In this document: piece by piece, positions 1 to 9,665 of the stretch | Layout: each line of letters begins with the position of its first letter | Numbering within the stretch: the stretch's first letter is position 1 | Source of the DNA: JAHBWV01 sp964588385 | Lineage (GTDB): Bacteria > Planctomycetota > Phycisphaerae > Phycisphaerales > UBA1924 | Length of the DNA stretch: 64,000 nt | Reading direction: 5' to 3' | NCBI GenBank assembly: GCA_964588385.1 | Contig: CAZPPG010000008.1 | Coordinates: 1-64,000, forward strand | Program-made: the position numbers and the translations under genes | The notes under the pieces: generated by a model | The model's database searches: none | Seen by the model: only the letters and a program-made list of their open reading frames with translations | Told to the model about the DNA's origin: nothing

Positions 1-1
1 G

Positions 2-424
2 CTGCTGGAGCGGCTCCGGGCGATGAGCGGCGTCTGGCTGGGGCTGCTGACAGGGAACTACGAGGAGACGGGGTCACTGAAGCTGCTCGCCAGCGGGATT
101 GATCCGGAGTGGTTTGGTGTTCGGGTGTGGGGGGATGAGTCGCCACACTGGCCTGCAAAACGCGAGCACCTGCCCCCGATCGGAATCCAGCGGTTTGGCG
201 CCAGGGCGGGCGTGCGCGTCGCGGCGGAACGAGTGATCATCATCGGGGACACGCCGGAGGATGTGCGCTGCGCGACGGTGAACGGTTGCGGCGTGCTGGG
301 CGTGGCGACGGGGAAGTACCCCGTTGCCGAGCTTCGAGCGGCGGGGGCGACGCACGTTGTGGAAGACCTGTCGGACATCGAGTGTGTGCTGGGTATTCTG
401 TTGGGCGGGCAGCGGGCGCGATAG
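2..424 (+). CDS. HAD-family hydrolase, C-terminal part (5' end outside window)
   Basis: The gene is open from base 2, so its start lies upstream of the window; about 140 C-terminal residues are visible. HAD enzymes are Asp-nucleophile phosphatases or phosphatase-like hydrolases. The visible part has the motif II-like stretch LLTGNY and the motif IV block IIIGDTPEDVRCA, where the acidic residues bind Mg2+; this is typical of phosphoglycolate-phosphatase-like members. The nucleophile motif DxD would be in the missing N-terminal half. Substrate cannot be inferred. The next gene on the same strand starts 75 bases downstream. Confidence 0.75.
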   Translation: MLERLRAMSGVWLGLLTGNYEETGSLKLLASGIDPEWFGVRVWGDESPHWPAKREHLPPIGIQRFGARAGVRVAAERVIIIGDTPEDVRCATVNGCGVLGVATGKYPVAELRAAGATHVVEDLSDIECVLGILLGGQRAR

Positions 425-498
425 ACTTGGCGCGGGCCGGATGGATCTGACCTTTGGGCACACGAGGTGCGTGCCCGCGCGAAGAGAGGAGTCGACCG

Positions 499-1233
499 AT
501 GACCGAGAGCTTCAGGGCGCTGGTCTCGGACATGTATGTGAACCAGAAGCTGAGCGTGAAGCTCGACCTGCCGAAGAATCGGGAGACGATCCTCGATCTC
601 TTCGAGCGGGTTCGGCGCGAGCACCCGATGATGGAGCACTTCAAGCGGTACAAGGAGGAGCTTGCGCTTGAGTCGGTCTCGGGAGCGTTTCCCCATCGCT
701 GGCTCGCGATCCGAAACAACACCGTGCGAGCCGGGGAGGTCAACGGGGAGTCGCTCAAGGGGGCGTACGACCTGCACCGGCGGCTGCTGGAGATTGTGCC
801 GTTCTATCTCTCGGTGAGCCCGCTGGACATCGAGAGCCAGGAGTTGCTCTTCGGATTTGACCTGGCCGCGAGCGGAAACCACGACGCGATCGTTCACGAG
901 GCCCTGTACATGGGAACCTCTTTCGGGCAGGCGTTTGACGTGCCGGGCGCGACGCCGGTGGATTGCCAGCCGATGGTGGGGCTCTCGCTGGGTGGCCAGG
1001 TGCAGGCGATCTTCGAGGTGAAGACACGATCCGGGGCCAAGAGCGAATCGGACGGCTCGGCCGAGCCGATCAGTGTCTACTTGACGATTCGGCGGCGCGG
1101 GCCGGTCAAGGAGCTGCGCGAGATGGTGGACCATTTCTCGACGCTGATCCGTCACGGCGAGGAGCTGTTGAGAACGCGTGTGGTGCCGCACATTCTTCAG
1201 CCGATCCGGCACGCGATCGCGTCCAACGCGTGA
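499..1233 (+). CDS. Conserved hypothetical protein (244 aa), cytosolic
   Basis: I do not recognise a family with a known activity. The ATG at 499 is chosen because a purine-rich ribosome binding site (GAGAGGAG) sits 8 bases upstream; an in-frame start at 454 would add 15 residues with no such site. The protein has no signal peptide or membrane segment. It begins with a charged segment rich in Lys and Arg, then a mixed alpha/beta region with a conserved-looking WLAIRNNTV stretch. It is followed by another small hypothetical gene, so the two may share a transcript. It is probably a lineage-restricted protein. Confidence 0.7.
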   Translation: MTESFRALVSDMYVNQKLSVKLDLPKNRETILDLFERVRREHPMMEHFKRYKEELALESVSGAFPHRWLAIRNNTVRAGEVNGESLKGAYDLHRRLLEIVPFYLSVSPLDIESQELLFGFDLAASGNHDAIVHEALYMGTSFGQAFDVPGATPVDCQPMVGLSLGGQVQAIFEVKTRSGAKSESDGSAEPISVYLTIRRRGPVKELREMVDHFSTLIRHGEELLRTRVVPHILQPIRHAIASNA

Positions 1234-1263
1234 GACGTGTGCTCCAACGGAGGCCGACTGCCG

Positions 1264-1716
1264 ATGGGTCTTCAGCCGTCAATCTATGGTCTGATCGGGG
1301 GCGTGCTTGCGCAGTCGGGCCAGGGCGCGAGCGAGGCGCTGGTGTGGGCGATGGTGCTGATTGTCGCGGCGATCGTGGGGGGATTCGTGATTCTTGCCGT
1401 GCGGAAGCGGATGCTGTCGGTGCCGAAGGACGACATCGCAAGTGAGGGCCTGTTCGATGCGCTGCGGAGGATGCGGGACAACGGCGAGCTGTCGCAGAGC
1501 GAGTACGACGCCGCTCGAAAGCGGATTCTGGAGAAGGCGATGGAGGGAAAGGCGGCGATGGTTCCGGCGAAGACTCCGGCGCAGATTTCGATCCTGACCG
1601 CGGCGGCGCGGGAGGAGTCGAAGCGGCCTCGCGCGGACGACATGCTCGCCCCCCCGGGTTACGACCTCACCGGCGAACCGCTGCCGGTGCAGAGGCGTGG
1701 CGGCGAATCCCCATAA
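1264..1716 (+). CDS. Single-pass membrane protein with SHOCT-like C-terminal segment
   Basis: The 150-residue product has one hydrophobic segment at about residues 22-43, followed by a basic KRM cluster that would be cytosolic. Residues about 60-85 (LFDALRRMRDNGELSQSEYD) match the pattern of SHOCT-type short helical motifs, which occur at protein ends and are thought to mediate oligomerisation. The C-terminal part is Pro-rich and probably disordered. ATG 1264 is preceded by a GGAGG site at 1249-1253. Function is unknown; the gene lies between a hypothetical and clpX with a 157-base gap to clpX. Confidence 0.65.
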   Translation: MGLQPSIYGLIGGVLAQSGQGASEALVWAMVLIVAAIVGGFVILAVRKRMLSVPKDDIASEGLFDALRRMRDNGELSQSEYDAARKRILEKAMEGKAAMVPAKTPAQISILTAAAREESKRPRADDMLAPPGYDLTGEPLPVQRRGGESP

Positions 1717-1873
1717 CGGGAAGCGGACGTGGGCGAGTCGGGGATAACGCGGTGTTTGTGGTGTTTGTAGCGGGTTCGGTGCCATCCCTGTGGAGAAACG
1801 CGGGGCGTGGGCCGATAGACTCGCTTCCGAGGGATGCCGCCGACGGCGCCTCTTTGTGTGAAGCGAGGGATGC

Positions 1874-3199
<1,326 letters not shown>

Positions 3200-3233
3200 G
3201 CTGAACTGGCTTTGACCAACTGAGCGACCGCTG

Positions 3234-3265
3234 TCGGGCCCGGATCATCCGGGCCCGATTTCATT
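3234..3265 (+). terminator. Rho-independent terminator after clpX
   Basis: A perfect 10-base-pair stem, TCGGGCCCGG with CCGGGCCCGA, closes a 5-base loop (ATCAT) at 3234-3258 and is followed by TTTCATT. It lies 35 bases after the clpX stop codon. The T run is short and interrupted but the stem is very stable. Confidence 0.8.
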
Positions 3266-3342
3266 CTGTGGAGATGAAGATAAGGGGCAGGATCCGCAGC
3301 CGGACGGGTGAATCAGGTGTGGGAGCACGTGGGCAGGATCGA

Positions 3343-4779
3343 TCAGTTCAGTTCGATCGTTGTGGACTGAGACCCCACGCGGACGACCGCGTGCACACGG
3401 ATAGCGGTATCGAGGAGCCGGCGTGCGGCAGCGGGCTCGGTTGTGAGGTAGTGCAACGTGGGCTCATGCGTCTGAACAAGCGCAGGATCGGCGAGATTGA
3501 TGAGTGAGGCGTGCTCACGAGCCCAGGACGAGACTGCCAGGAGCGCGGCGACGGCGTTGACGGTGTCGGCTGGTGCGATGATGTGGAGGCGACCGTCGGT
3601 ATCGGAAGCCAGTTCGATCGCCGGAAACGCGGGGCAACGCGCGATGGACGGGCGGAGTCCGGCAAGAGCCGGCACTCCGGAGGTTCGCGCGGAAGGGGCG
3701 GCGGGGACGGCGGTGACGGGCCTTGCTTCAAAGCGAGTCGGGTCGCCTGTGATGGGGCGGACCTCGACACGCGGCGTTGGTGCGGAACTTTGGGGCTGTT
3801 GGCGAGGCGGTGCGGTGGGTGTACGAGGTGGGGGTGGGACCTGGGGTGTCGAGCGGATGAGGTCGAGCGTCTGCCTCCACGAGAGAGACGCGGGACCGTC
3901 ATAGAGCTGCGCTGACTTGAGCGCGCCGATTCGGGCGACGCACGCGGAGATGTCGAGCGATGAGTCCAGGAACGCCTCGGCGGCGCGGCGAACCTTGGTC
4001 CCGGCTTGCGCAGACTTGACGGGATCGGAGCCCATGACGGCGACTCGCCATTGCTCCGGGCCGCCGGAGTTGACATCGGTCGGTTCGTTTGCCGCGGAAG
4101 AGAGCGACTTGAGCGTGCGATAGCAGGCGACAACGGCTGCCTCATCCGCGCCGGTCAGAAGCGTGAGCACATCCACAGCGCCGTCGGCCAGATCCGGCTC
4201 GCACGCGTCGGGGAGTCTGACGATCCATCGCGGGGCGTGCGTGCTGGCCCGCGCCACTGCTTCGGCAAGTGTTGAAGCTCCCGTGGCGGCGGGATCGGCT
4301 GAGGGCCCTGGAAGGAAGAGATCCAAAGAGGCGCGATCGCCCGTGAAACGGAGGAACGCGACGGGCGTTCTTGAGGTCTCCGCGACGTGCTTTGCGTACT
4401 GGGTTGCCCAGGCAGATGCAAAGATGGGGAGGTGTCCCAGCACGAGTCCTTCGATCGTGACGCCGGCGCGGGCCGGTGAATCAAGGAGCAGGCCGACGGC
4501 CTCGGCGCGGGGCCCGGGCCGAATGCGGGTCGCGGGGTCCGGCGCGGCGCGAGGAGCAGGCTTCTCAGGAGCGGACGTGGGCGGATTCTCTCCGACAAGT
4601 CTCAATGGTGCGGGCGATGTCGCTTCAATGCGAACAGGCGGACCGAGAAACAGGTCCGCGAGCGTGTCGAACGGATCGGAGCGGCCGCCGTGCGGCGCAC
4701 TCCGGGGTTGATGAGCCCCGGCGCTGCGTCCCGATCCGGGATCGGGACGAGGGTCGTTGGGGTTGATCGGTGCATCCAT
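3343..4779 (-). CDS. MinD/FlhG-like protein lacking a P-loop
   Basis: The 478-residue product has a Pro-rich N-terminal third, then a region resembling the core of MinD/FlhG ATPases: a beta strand ending PVAFLRF where the family has its VLLLDAD strand, VLTLLTGADEAAVVACY in place of the TTPEPTSVTDAY stretch, and a following QWRVAVMGSD strand. The Walker A motif expected before the first of these is absent; LGHLPIFASAWATQYAKHV stands in its place. Nucleotide binding is therefore unlikely. The ATG at 4779 has a GGGAGA site 8 bases upstream. It follows the ParA-fusion gene by 57 bases, so it probably acts as its partner. The family assignment is my inference from patterns. Confidence 0.55.
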   Translation of the reverse strand: MDAPINPNDPRPDPGSGRSAGAHQPRSAPHGGRSDPFDTLADLFLGPPVRIEATSPAPLRLVGENPPTSAPEKPAPRAAPDPATRIRPGPRAEAVGLLLDSPARAGVTIEGLVLGHLPIFASAWATQYAKHVAETSRTPVAFLRFTGDRASLDLFLPGPSADPAATGASTLAEAVARASTHAPRWIVRLPDACEPDLADGAVDVLTLLTGADEAAVVACYRTLKSLSSAANEPTDVNSGGPEQWRVAVMGSDPVKSAQAGTKVRRAAEAFLDSSLDISACVARIGALKSAQLYDGPASLSWRQTLDLIRSTPQVPPPPRTPTAPPRQQPQSSAPTPRVEVRPITGDPTRFEARPVTAVPAAPSARTSGVPALAGLRPSIARCPAFPAIELASDTDGRLHIIAPADTVNAVAALLAVSSWAREHASLINLADPALVQTHEPTLHYLTTEPAAARRLLDTAIRVHAVVRVGSQSTTIELN

Positions 4780-4836
4780 GCGTGCGATCTCCCAGCCTGA
4801 AAGAGGCGATTGGCCGGTTGGCGCCGGCACAGAGGA

Positions 4837-6441
4837 TTATTGCGTCTGCGTCGAGCGCGAGACGGTTTGAAACGATTCGGGCTCCACCGAATCGGTGGGG
4901 ACAGGAACAATGATGATGCTGTTGAGTTCTCCGAAGGGATTCGGGACGCAATGCGGGTTATAGGGGTCCGGCGTCCACCTTCCGTCGATGATCAGCCGGT
5001 ACTGCCACATGCCCGGCGGGAGAGTGACTCGTGCCGACAGGACACCGGTCGATTCGTCGGGCGAGAGCACGATCTCCGCGTCGGACCAGTTATTGAAATC
5101 GCCGCTGACGACGACGCGTGTGCCAACCGAGGTGGGTTGCAGGAAGAGGACGCCGCGTGCATCGACGTGCACGCCGAAGAAGGGCGCTCGTGGCGAAGCT
5201 GCACCCTTGGTCGCTCGGCGGGCGGGACGCTCTGGTGCCGGCTCGATCCGAGCGCGGGCGATCGCCGCGGCACGTCGCGCGACATCAACGGCACGGTTGA
5301 CAGTTTCCGCCTCCTGAGCCGGTATCGCGTGGGTGTGAGCCGAGCCCATGGGCGCGCTGCGCGAAGGCGGTGCTTGCGGAAGGGGTCCGTGCGACGGCTC
5401 GGTTCGTCCGGCATCGCTTGCCGGATGATCCGAGAGCGGAGGCGCGACGCGACGGGCCACGGGCAACGGCTTACGAGGGCGGCTCACGATCTCGACCAGT
5501 GGCTCATCTTCGGGGACGCCTGCCCGCTGGGGGGGCCGCGGCTCGCCCGGATCTGTCGCCTCGTGCACGTCATGTGGCGAAACAGCGGTCGATGGGTGCG
5601 CGGATGGAATCGTGTTGGTTGCGTGAGCCGGGAGCAACGGGGTGCTGATGTCAACGTGAGCTGGCGACTTGAACTCCTCGGTGAGCCAATCTGCGAGCGC
5701 GGCGTAGTCGCGGGCGCCGGGGCAGTCGGGTGCGTAGTCCACAACCGGCAGCCCGAAGCTCGCGGCTTCCCGGAGGGCCATGTCGTGGTGGATCACAACC
5801 GGGCAGACCGCCGATTCGTAGCGCCGACGAAGCTCTTCAAGCAGGTCGCGGGCCAACGCGCTCGCGGGATCGTGGATCGTGGCGAGCAGCCACGTGGGCG
5901 CCTGGGTTCCGATGCGGCGGGAGACGGACTGGATCGTGGAGAGTTGCTTGGCCGCCCCTTGGAGAGAGAAGAATGAAGTCTCGACGGGCACGAGCACGTG
6001 TGTGGCCGCAACGAGTGAGTTGTACGTGAGCAGCCCGATGGATGGGGAGCAATCGATGCAGCAGACGTCATAGCGATCTGCCAGACGATCAAGCACGCGC
6101 GAGAGCCGCAGGTCGTTCTCGGGCTGGTCGGCCAGGCCGCCACGGGCGGCCTCAAGCCCGGCGACGCGTGTGCGGCTGGGTATGAGGTCAAGATTGCGTG
6201 AGACCCGCCAGATGAGCCGGCGTACCTCGACGGGGTGTTCGGGCGGGGCGAGCATGGCGTCGCCGACATCCAGGTCTATGCGCTGTTCGGGGATGGCGAG
6301 TCCGGCGCCGCAGTGGCCCTGCGGGTCCATGTCGACCAGCAGCGTGCGTAACCCCTTGCGGGCAAAGATGCCCGCGAGATTGATGGCCGACGTCGTCTTG
6401 CCGCAGCCGCCCTTTTGATTGACAATCGCGATCCGGCGCAC
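4837..6441 (-). CDS. ParA/MinD-family ATPase fused to an AMPK-type glycogen-binding (CBM48) domain
   Basis: Residues 1-260 form a complete ParA ATPase. The deviant Walker A KGGCGKTT has the signature lysine at about residue 10, DMDPQGH is Walker A', and IDCSPSIG is Walker B. A Pro/Ala-rich linker of about 150 residues follows. Residues about 428-514 form a carbohydrate-binding E-set domain very like the AMPK beta glycogen-binding domain: GDFNNW (Trp452), YRLIIDGRWTPDP (Trp489) and LNSIIIV (Asn507) match the sugar-stacking and hydrogen-bonding positions of AMPK beta. GTG 6441 (giving MRRIAIVNQKGG) is chosen for the GGGGGTAG just upstream; GTG 6459 is the alternative. It is downstream of aroB. 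ParA ATPases position cargo; a glycogen or glycan cargo is an inference. Confidence 0.88.
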   Translation of the reverse strand: MRRIAIVNQKGGCGKTTSAINLAGIFARKGLRTLLVDMDPQGHCGAGLAIPEQRIDLDVGDAMLAPPEHPVEVRRLIWRVSRNLDLIPSRTRVAGLEAARGGLADQPENDLRLSRVLDRLADRYDVCCIDCSPSIGLLTYNSLVAATHVLVPVETSFFSLQGAAKQLSTIQSVSRRIGTQAPTWLLATIHDPASALARDLLEELRRRYESAVCPVVIHHDMALREAASFGLPVVDYAPDCPGARDYAALADWLTEEFKSPAHVDISTPLLPAHATNTIPSAHPSTAVSPHDVHEATDPGEPRPPQRAGVPEDEPLVEIVSRPRKPLPVARRVAPPLSDHPASDAGRTEPSHGPLPQAPPSRSAPMGSAHTHAIPAQEAETVNRAVDVARRAAAIARARIEPAPERPARRATKGAASPRAPFFGVHVDARGVLFLQPTSVGTRVVVSGDFNNWSDAEIVLSPDESTGVLSARVTLPPGMWQYRLIIDGRWTPDPYNPHCVPNPFGELNSIIIVPVPTDSVEPESFQTVSRSTQTQ

Positions 6442-6569
6442 CGCTACCCCCGGAAGCACCCAGCGGCGTCTGAAGCAGCACCGTCCGACGCTGGATGGGT
6501 GTGGTTATCGGGTTCGGACCGGAAGACCCTTGAATCACGGGGAGCGCAAGTAACGTTGCGCCAAGGTCT

Positions 6570-7781
6570 TCACATGCGAATCGCGTCCCAACCGGCTTCT
6601 ATCACCCGAACCGGCGGGTCAAAGTGCGACCGAACCCGACCGATGCCGTGGGGCACGATAAGGCGGAGTTTGCCTCCGGCGACCTTCTTGTCGTGCTGCA
6701 TGCGAGCGATTAGAACCTGGTTCGCGGGCAGTCCCGCGACGCGATCTGGAAGCCCGAGGGCCGCAACGGCAGCGCGGATGCGGTCGGCGTCCGCCGCGGA
6801 TATGGTGCCGAGCGCGAGGCCGACATTGGCGGCGGCGACCAGGCCCAGGGCAACGGCTTCGCCGTGATGCAGCGGTGCATGGGCAGGGTTTGAATCGGGC
6901 GAGAGGGCCTTGATGGTCTCGATCGCATGGGCAAACGTGTGGCCGAGGTTGAGTATCGCTCGACCCCCCGACGCGCCCGCGGAGAGTTCGCGCTCATCGG
7001 CCGCGACCACTCGGGCCTTGATGGCGATGTTCCGCGCGATGAGTGAGCAAAGGGCTCTCGGATCGGCGGCCATGCAGGCGGCAGCCCCCTCGAGGGTGGC
7101 CGTGAAGAGGTCAGTCGGGTGCTCGCCGTTGGACTCGATGTCAAGGGCGAGCATCGCATGTTTGAGGCACTCGGCCAAGCCGGAGCGCAGATGCCGAACG
7201 GGGAGCGAGGTCAGGGCGTCAACATCCGCGAGAACCAGCGAGGGCTGATGGAACGCACCCACGAGGTTCTTGAGCAGGTCGCCGCTCGGGAGTGAGAGAT
7301 TCGCCCCGGTCTTGCCTCCGACGGCCGCATCAACCATTGAGAGGAGGGTTGTTGGACACTGGATGACCGGCGCGCCCCGGCGATACATGGAGGCGGCGAA
7401 GCCGGCCAGGTCGCCGATGATCCCGCCGCCGAGCGCGATCACCGGATCGCGACGTTCGAGTCGGGCGCTGGCCATGGCGACACAGATGCGCTCGGCGTTG
7501 CGAATGGATTTCTCCGGCTCAACTGCATCGAGCGCGAGCGTGGCGACGGCGAAGCCCTGAGACTGCATCGATGCGGAGGCGTGCTGAACCAGGGGGGGCG
7601 GAATCGCGCTGTCGGCGACGAGCATCGCTCTGGCGGCTCCCTCGCCGAGCGCGATCCGTGTGAGGTGTCCCACGCGCGGTATGAGCGTGGTGCCGACGAT
7701 CGCATCGTACGAGCGCTCACCGAGTTCCACGCGAACGACGCGGTCGGGAATCGGCGGGATGGGAGGTGAACTGGGGGACAT
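6570..7781 (-). CDS. aroB: 3-dehydroquinate synthase
   Basis: AroB converts DAHP to 3-dehydroquinate, the second step of the shikimate pathway, in the cytosol with NAD+ and a divalent metal. The NAD-binding signature GGGIIGDLAGFAAS is present, followed by the conserved CPTTLLSMVDAAVGGKTGAN stretch. The metal-ligand and catalytic regions GLAECLKH, GHTFAHAIE and HHGEAVALG are also intact. The length of 403 aa is slightly above the usual 350-370 because of a short Pro-rich N-terminus. It starts 11 bases after the rsfS stop and is probably cotranscribed with it and with the ParA fusion downstream. Confidence 0.96.
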   Translation of the reverse strand: MSPSSPPIPPIPDRVVRVELGERSYDAIVGTTLIPRVGHLTRIALGEGAARAMLVADSAIPPPLVQHASASMQSQGFAVATLALDAVEPEKSIRNAERICVAMASARLERRDPVIALGGGIIGDLAGFAASMYRRGAPVIQCPTTLLSMVDAAVGGKTGANLSLPSGDLLKNLVGAFHQPSLVLADVDALTSLPVRHLRSGLAECLKHAMLALDIESNGEHPTDLFTATLEGAAACMAADPRALCSLIARNIAIKARVVAADERELSAGASGGRAILNLGHTFAHAIETIKALSPDSNPAHAPLHHGEAVALGLVAAANVGLALGTISAADADRIRAAVAALGLPDRVAGLPANQVLIARMQHDKKVAGGKLRLIVPHGIGRVRSHFDPPVRVIEAGWDAIRM

Positions 7782-7792
7782 GTCGGGACAGA

Positions 7793-8671
7793 TCAGGCGG
7801 GAGCAGTGGCCTTACGTGACCTTGACGGCGGCTTGACGCCGGACGCCTCTCGTTCCCACGGGATTCGTTTGGCGTCGCCCCACATCATCTCGATGTCGTA
7901 GTGGGCGCGGGTGTTGGGCTCAAAGATATGGATGACCACGTCGGAGAAATCGATGAGCAGCCAGAGGGCCCGTGGATCTTTGCTGGAGCGGAACGCCTGA
8001 TGCCCGTGCATCGCGCCGAGCTCCTCGGCGTGATCGGCGACGGCTCGCATCTGACGGTCGGAACTGCCGGACGCAACAACGACAAAGTCGGAGATCGGAC
8101 TGAGTTTGCGGACATCCAGCACGACAATGTCGGTGCACTTGTCGTCGCTAGCGAGGCGAGCCAGTTCGATCGCAAGTTCCTGTGCCGAGATGCGACCGGA
8201 GCGCGGCCCGGAAGCGTGCATTTGCATGTCACCGCTGTTCGGCGTGGCTGCCGGCGGAGCGGTTGCGGGCGCATCGGCGACCGGTTTCGGGGCACGCTTC
8301 CGCGATCCCGTTGGTGTGGCTTGGCGGCTGGGCTTGCGGGTGGGTGTGGGTTGGCGGCTCTGTTTGCCCTGTGCTTTGGAGGGGCTGCTGGTTGCCCGCT
8401 TGGGGGGCGAGGCTTGCTTACCGCCCGCGTTGGGCGCTGTCTTCTTGGCTCCGGACTTCTTGGCTCCGGACTTGGACGCGGCCTTGGTCGCCGGCTTTGA
8501 GGCGGCTTTGGGCGCGGGCCTGGCGCTGGCCTTCGAGGCGGACTTCGCAGCCGGCTTTGAGCCTGCCTTCGCCGGCGATTTGGAAGCCGTCTTGGGCGCG
8601 CTCGCGCGGGCCGGCCTTGCGGACGACTTGGTGACAGGCTTGTTGGAAGTGACTTTCTTGCGTTTGGGCAT
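7793..8671 (-). CDS. rsfS: Ribosomal silencing factor RsfS with a long basic N-terminal tail
   Basis: Residues about 160-270 are a normal RsfS (DUF143/Iojap) domain: SDDKCTDIVVLDVRKLSP, DFVVVASGSSDRQMRAV and WLLIDFSDVVIHIFEP. This domain binds ribosomal protein uL14 and blocks subunit joining. Ahead of it is a tail of about 150 residues made of Lys, Ala, Ser and Pro with repeated KPAxK / ASK / SGAKK units, resembling histone H1 tails. ATG 8671 has no strong ribosome binding site; the internal ATG at residue 149 would give a normal-length protein, so the tail start is less certain than the domain. Codon use and phase continue through the tail. aroB follows 11 bases downstream. Confidence 0.9.
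   Translation of the reverse strand: MPKRKKVTSNKPVTKSSARPARASAPKTASKSPAKAGSKPAAKSASKASARPAPKAASKPATKAASKSGAKKSGAKKTAPNAGGKQASPPKRATSSPSKAQGKQSRQPTPTRKPSRQATPTGSRKRAPKPVADAPATAPPAATPNSGDMQMHASGPRSGRISAQELAIELARLASDDKCTDIVVLDVRKLSPISDFVVVASGSSDRQMRAVADHAEELGAMHGHQAFRSSKDPRALWLLIDFSDVVIHIFEPNTRAHYDIEMMWGDAKRIPWEREASGVKPPSRSRKATAPA
8441..8470 (-). repeat. Tandem 15-bp duplication within the rsfS tail
   Basis: CTTCTTGGCTCCGGA occurs twice in direct succession (8441-8455 and 8456-8470), encoding two SGAKK units. It suggests the basic tail grew by unit duplication. Confidence 0.85.
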
Positions 8672-8713
8672 TCGACGGGAAGGGTAGACACCGCGAAGCG
8701 GCATCATGCGGAG

Positions 8714-8735
8714 GTTCGGGACCCGAACGTACACT
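8714..8735. promoter_or_regulatory. Palindrome overlapping a -10-like hexamer between divergent genes
   Basis: GTTCGGG-A-CCCGAAC is a perfect 15-base palindrome at 8714-8728. It is followed after one base by TACACT (8730-8735), which fits a -10 box for the glycosyltransferase gene starting at 8763. The palindrome lies in the 91-base gap between divergent rsfS and the glycosyltransferase, where an operator would be expected. No -35 box is evident. Confidence 0.35.
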
Positions 8736-8762
8736 GCGTCCGAGCGGACCGAGGGCAGGGCC

Positions 8763-9665
8763 ATGGGCTTCCATGTGATCATCACCACGTTTGAGCCTCC
8801 AGAGGGGATGCTGGCGCGAGCCGTCGCAAGCGCCCTGGCCTGCCCGGGTGCTGAACGTGTGACCGTCGTCGACGACGGGTCCGCGACCCCGGTTGGACTG
8901 AGCGTGGGGGAGGGGCCGGTCGAAGTTCTGCGCCAGTCGAACGGCGGGCCTTCGTCGGCGCGAAACATGGGTTTGGATCGGGTGCGGAGCGAATGGGCAC
9001 TCATGCTCGACGACGATGATGAACTGCTGCCGGAGGGGGTGGCATCGGCGTTGCACGCCGCAGCCGAACTTGGCGCCATCGGGGCGGTGGTGGGGAGAGT
9101 GGAGCGGGCCGCGGACGGTTCTGAGCGCAGGCGCGAGGCGCCCAAAGAGTGGGCGGGCAGAGCTTTACCACGCGCGGCAGACGCGTTTTGTCCGATCCAG
9201 CTCTTCAATGCATCTGGCACGCTGATCGCGAGGAGGGCGGTTGAGCATGGGATTCGGTACGACACTTCGCTGCGGATCGGCGAGGATCGTGAGTTCATCA
9301 GGAGGCTGGCGGACCTGGGAACGATCGCGGTCGCTCCAGGTGTTGCCGTTCGGTCGGGCGTGCGGCCCGGGGGACAGAGACTGACCTCTGGGCTGCATCT
9401 GGAGCGACGGGCGCTGGATCACCTGAAGATCATGGAGAGGTGGCTTGATCGGGAGAGCGAGGCGCACTTCCGAGTGGCGACTCGATGGTTGCTCCATGCG
9501 ATGAGCAAAGCCGGGGCTTGCGACGGCCCGGCATATCGTGGCCTGTACCGGGCGGCGATGGCGAGGCGATGGCTTGGGCCGGTCGATCGTGTGAAGATCG
9601 GGGTGCGATCACGCCGGAGCGGTGTGGCCGGACGAGGGAAGACGGGTGGGAGTGAGGCGACGTGA
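8763..9665 (+). CDS. Family 2 glycosyltransferase
   Basis: The GT-A fold of family 2 enzymes transfers a sugar from a nucleotide donor. VVDDGS at about residues 35-40 is the nucleotide-binding motif, and SARNMGL followed by MLDDDDELL at about residues 80-88 carries the metal-binding DxD. A later GEDREFIRRL block fits the catalytic-base E/D-D region. The 300-aa product has no membrane segment. ATG 8763 follows GAGGGCAGGG; an upstream in-frame ATG at 8706 would start inside the palindrome. The stop codon overlaps the next start (TGATG), so the two glycosyltransferases are translationally coupled. The acceptor is unknown. Confidence 0.88.
   Translation: MGFHVIITTFEPPEGMLARAVASALACPGAERVTVVDDGSATPVGLSVGEGPVEVLRQSNGGPSSARNMGLDRVRSEWALMLDDDDELLPEGVASALHAAAELGAIGAVVGRVERAADGSERRREAPKEWAGRALPRAADAFCPIQLFNASGTLIARRAVEHGIRYDTSLRIGEDREFIRRLADLGTIAVAPGVAVRSGVRPGGQRLTSGLHLERRALDHLKIMERWLDRESEAHFRVATRWLLHAMSKAGACDGPAYRGLYRAAMARRWLGPVDRVKIGVRSRRSGVAGRGKTGGSEAT

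Noticed and set aside
4810..5976. Long plus-strand open frame over the ParA fusion gene
   Set aside because: It is an antisense shadow of a gene with clear ParA and CBM48 domains.
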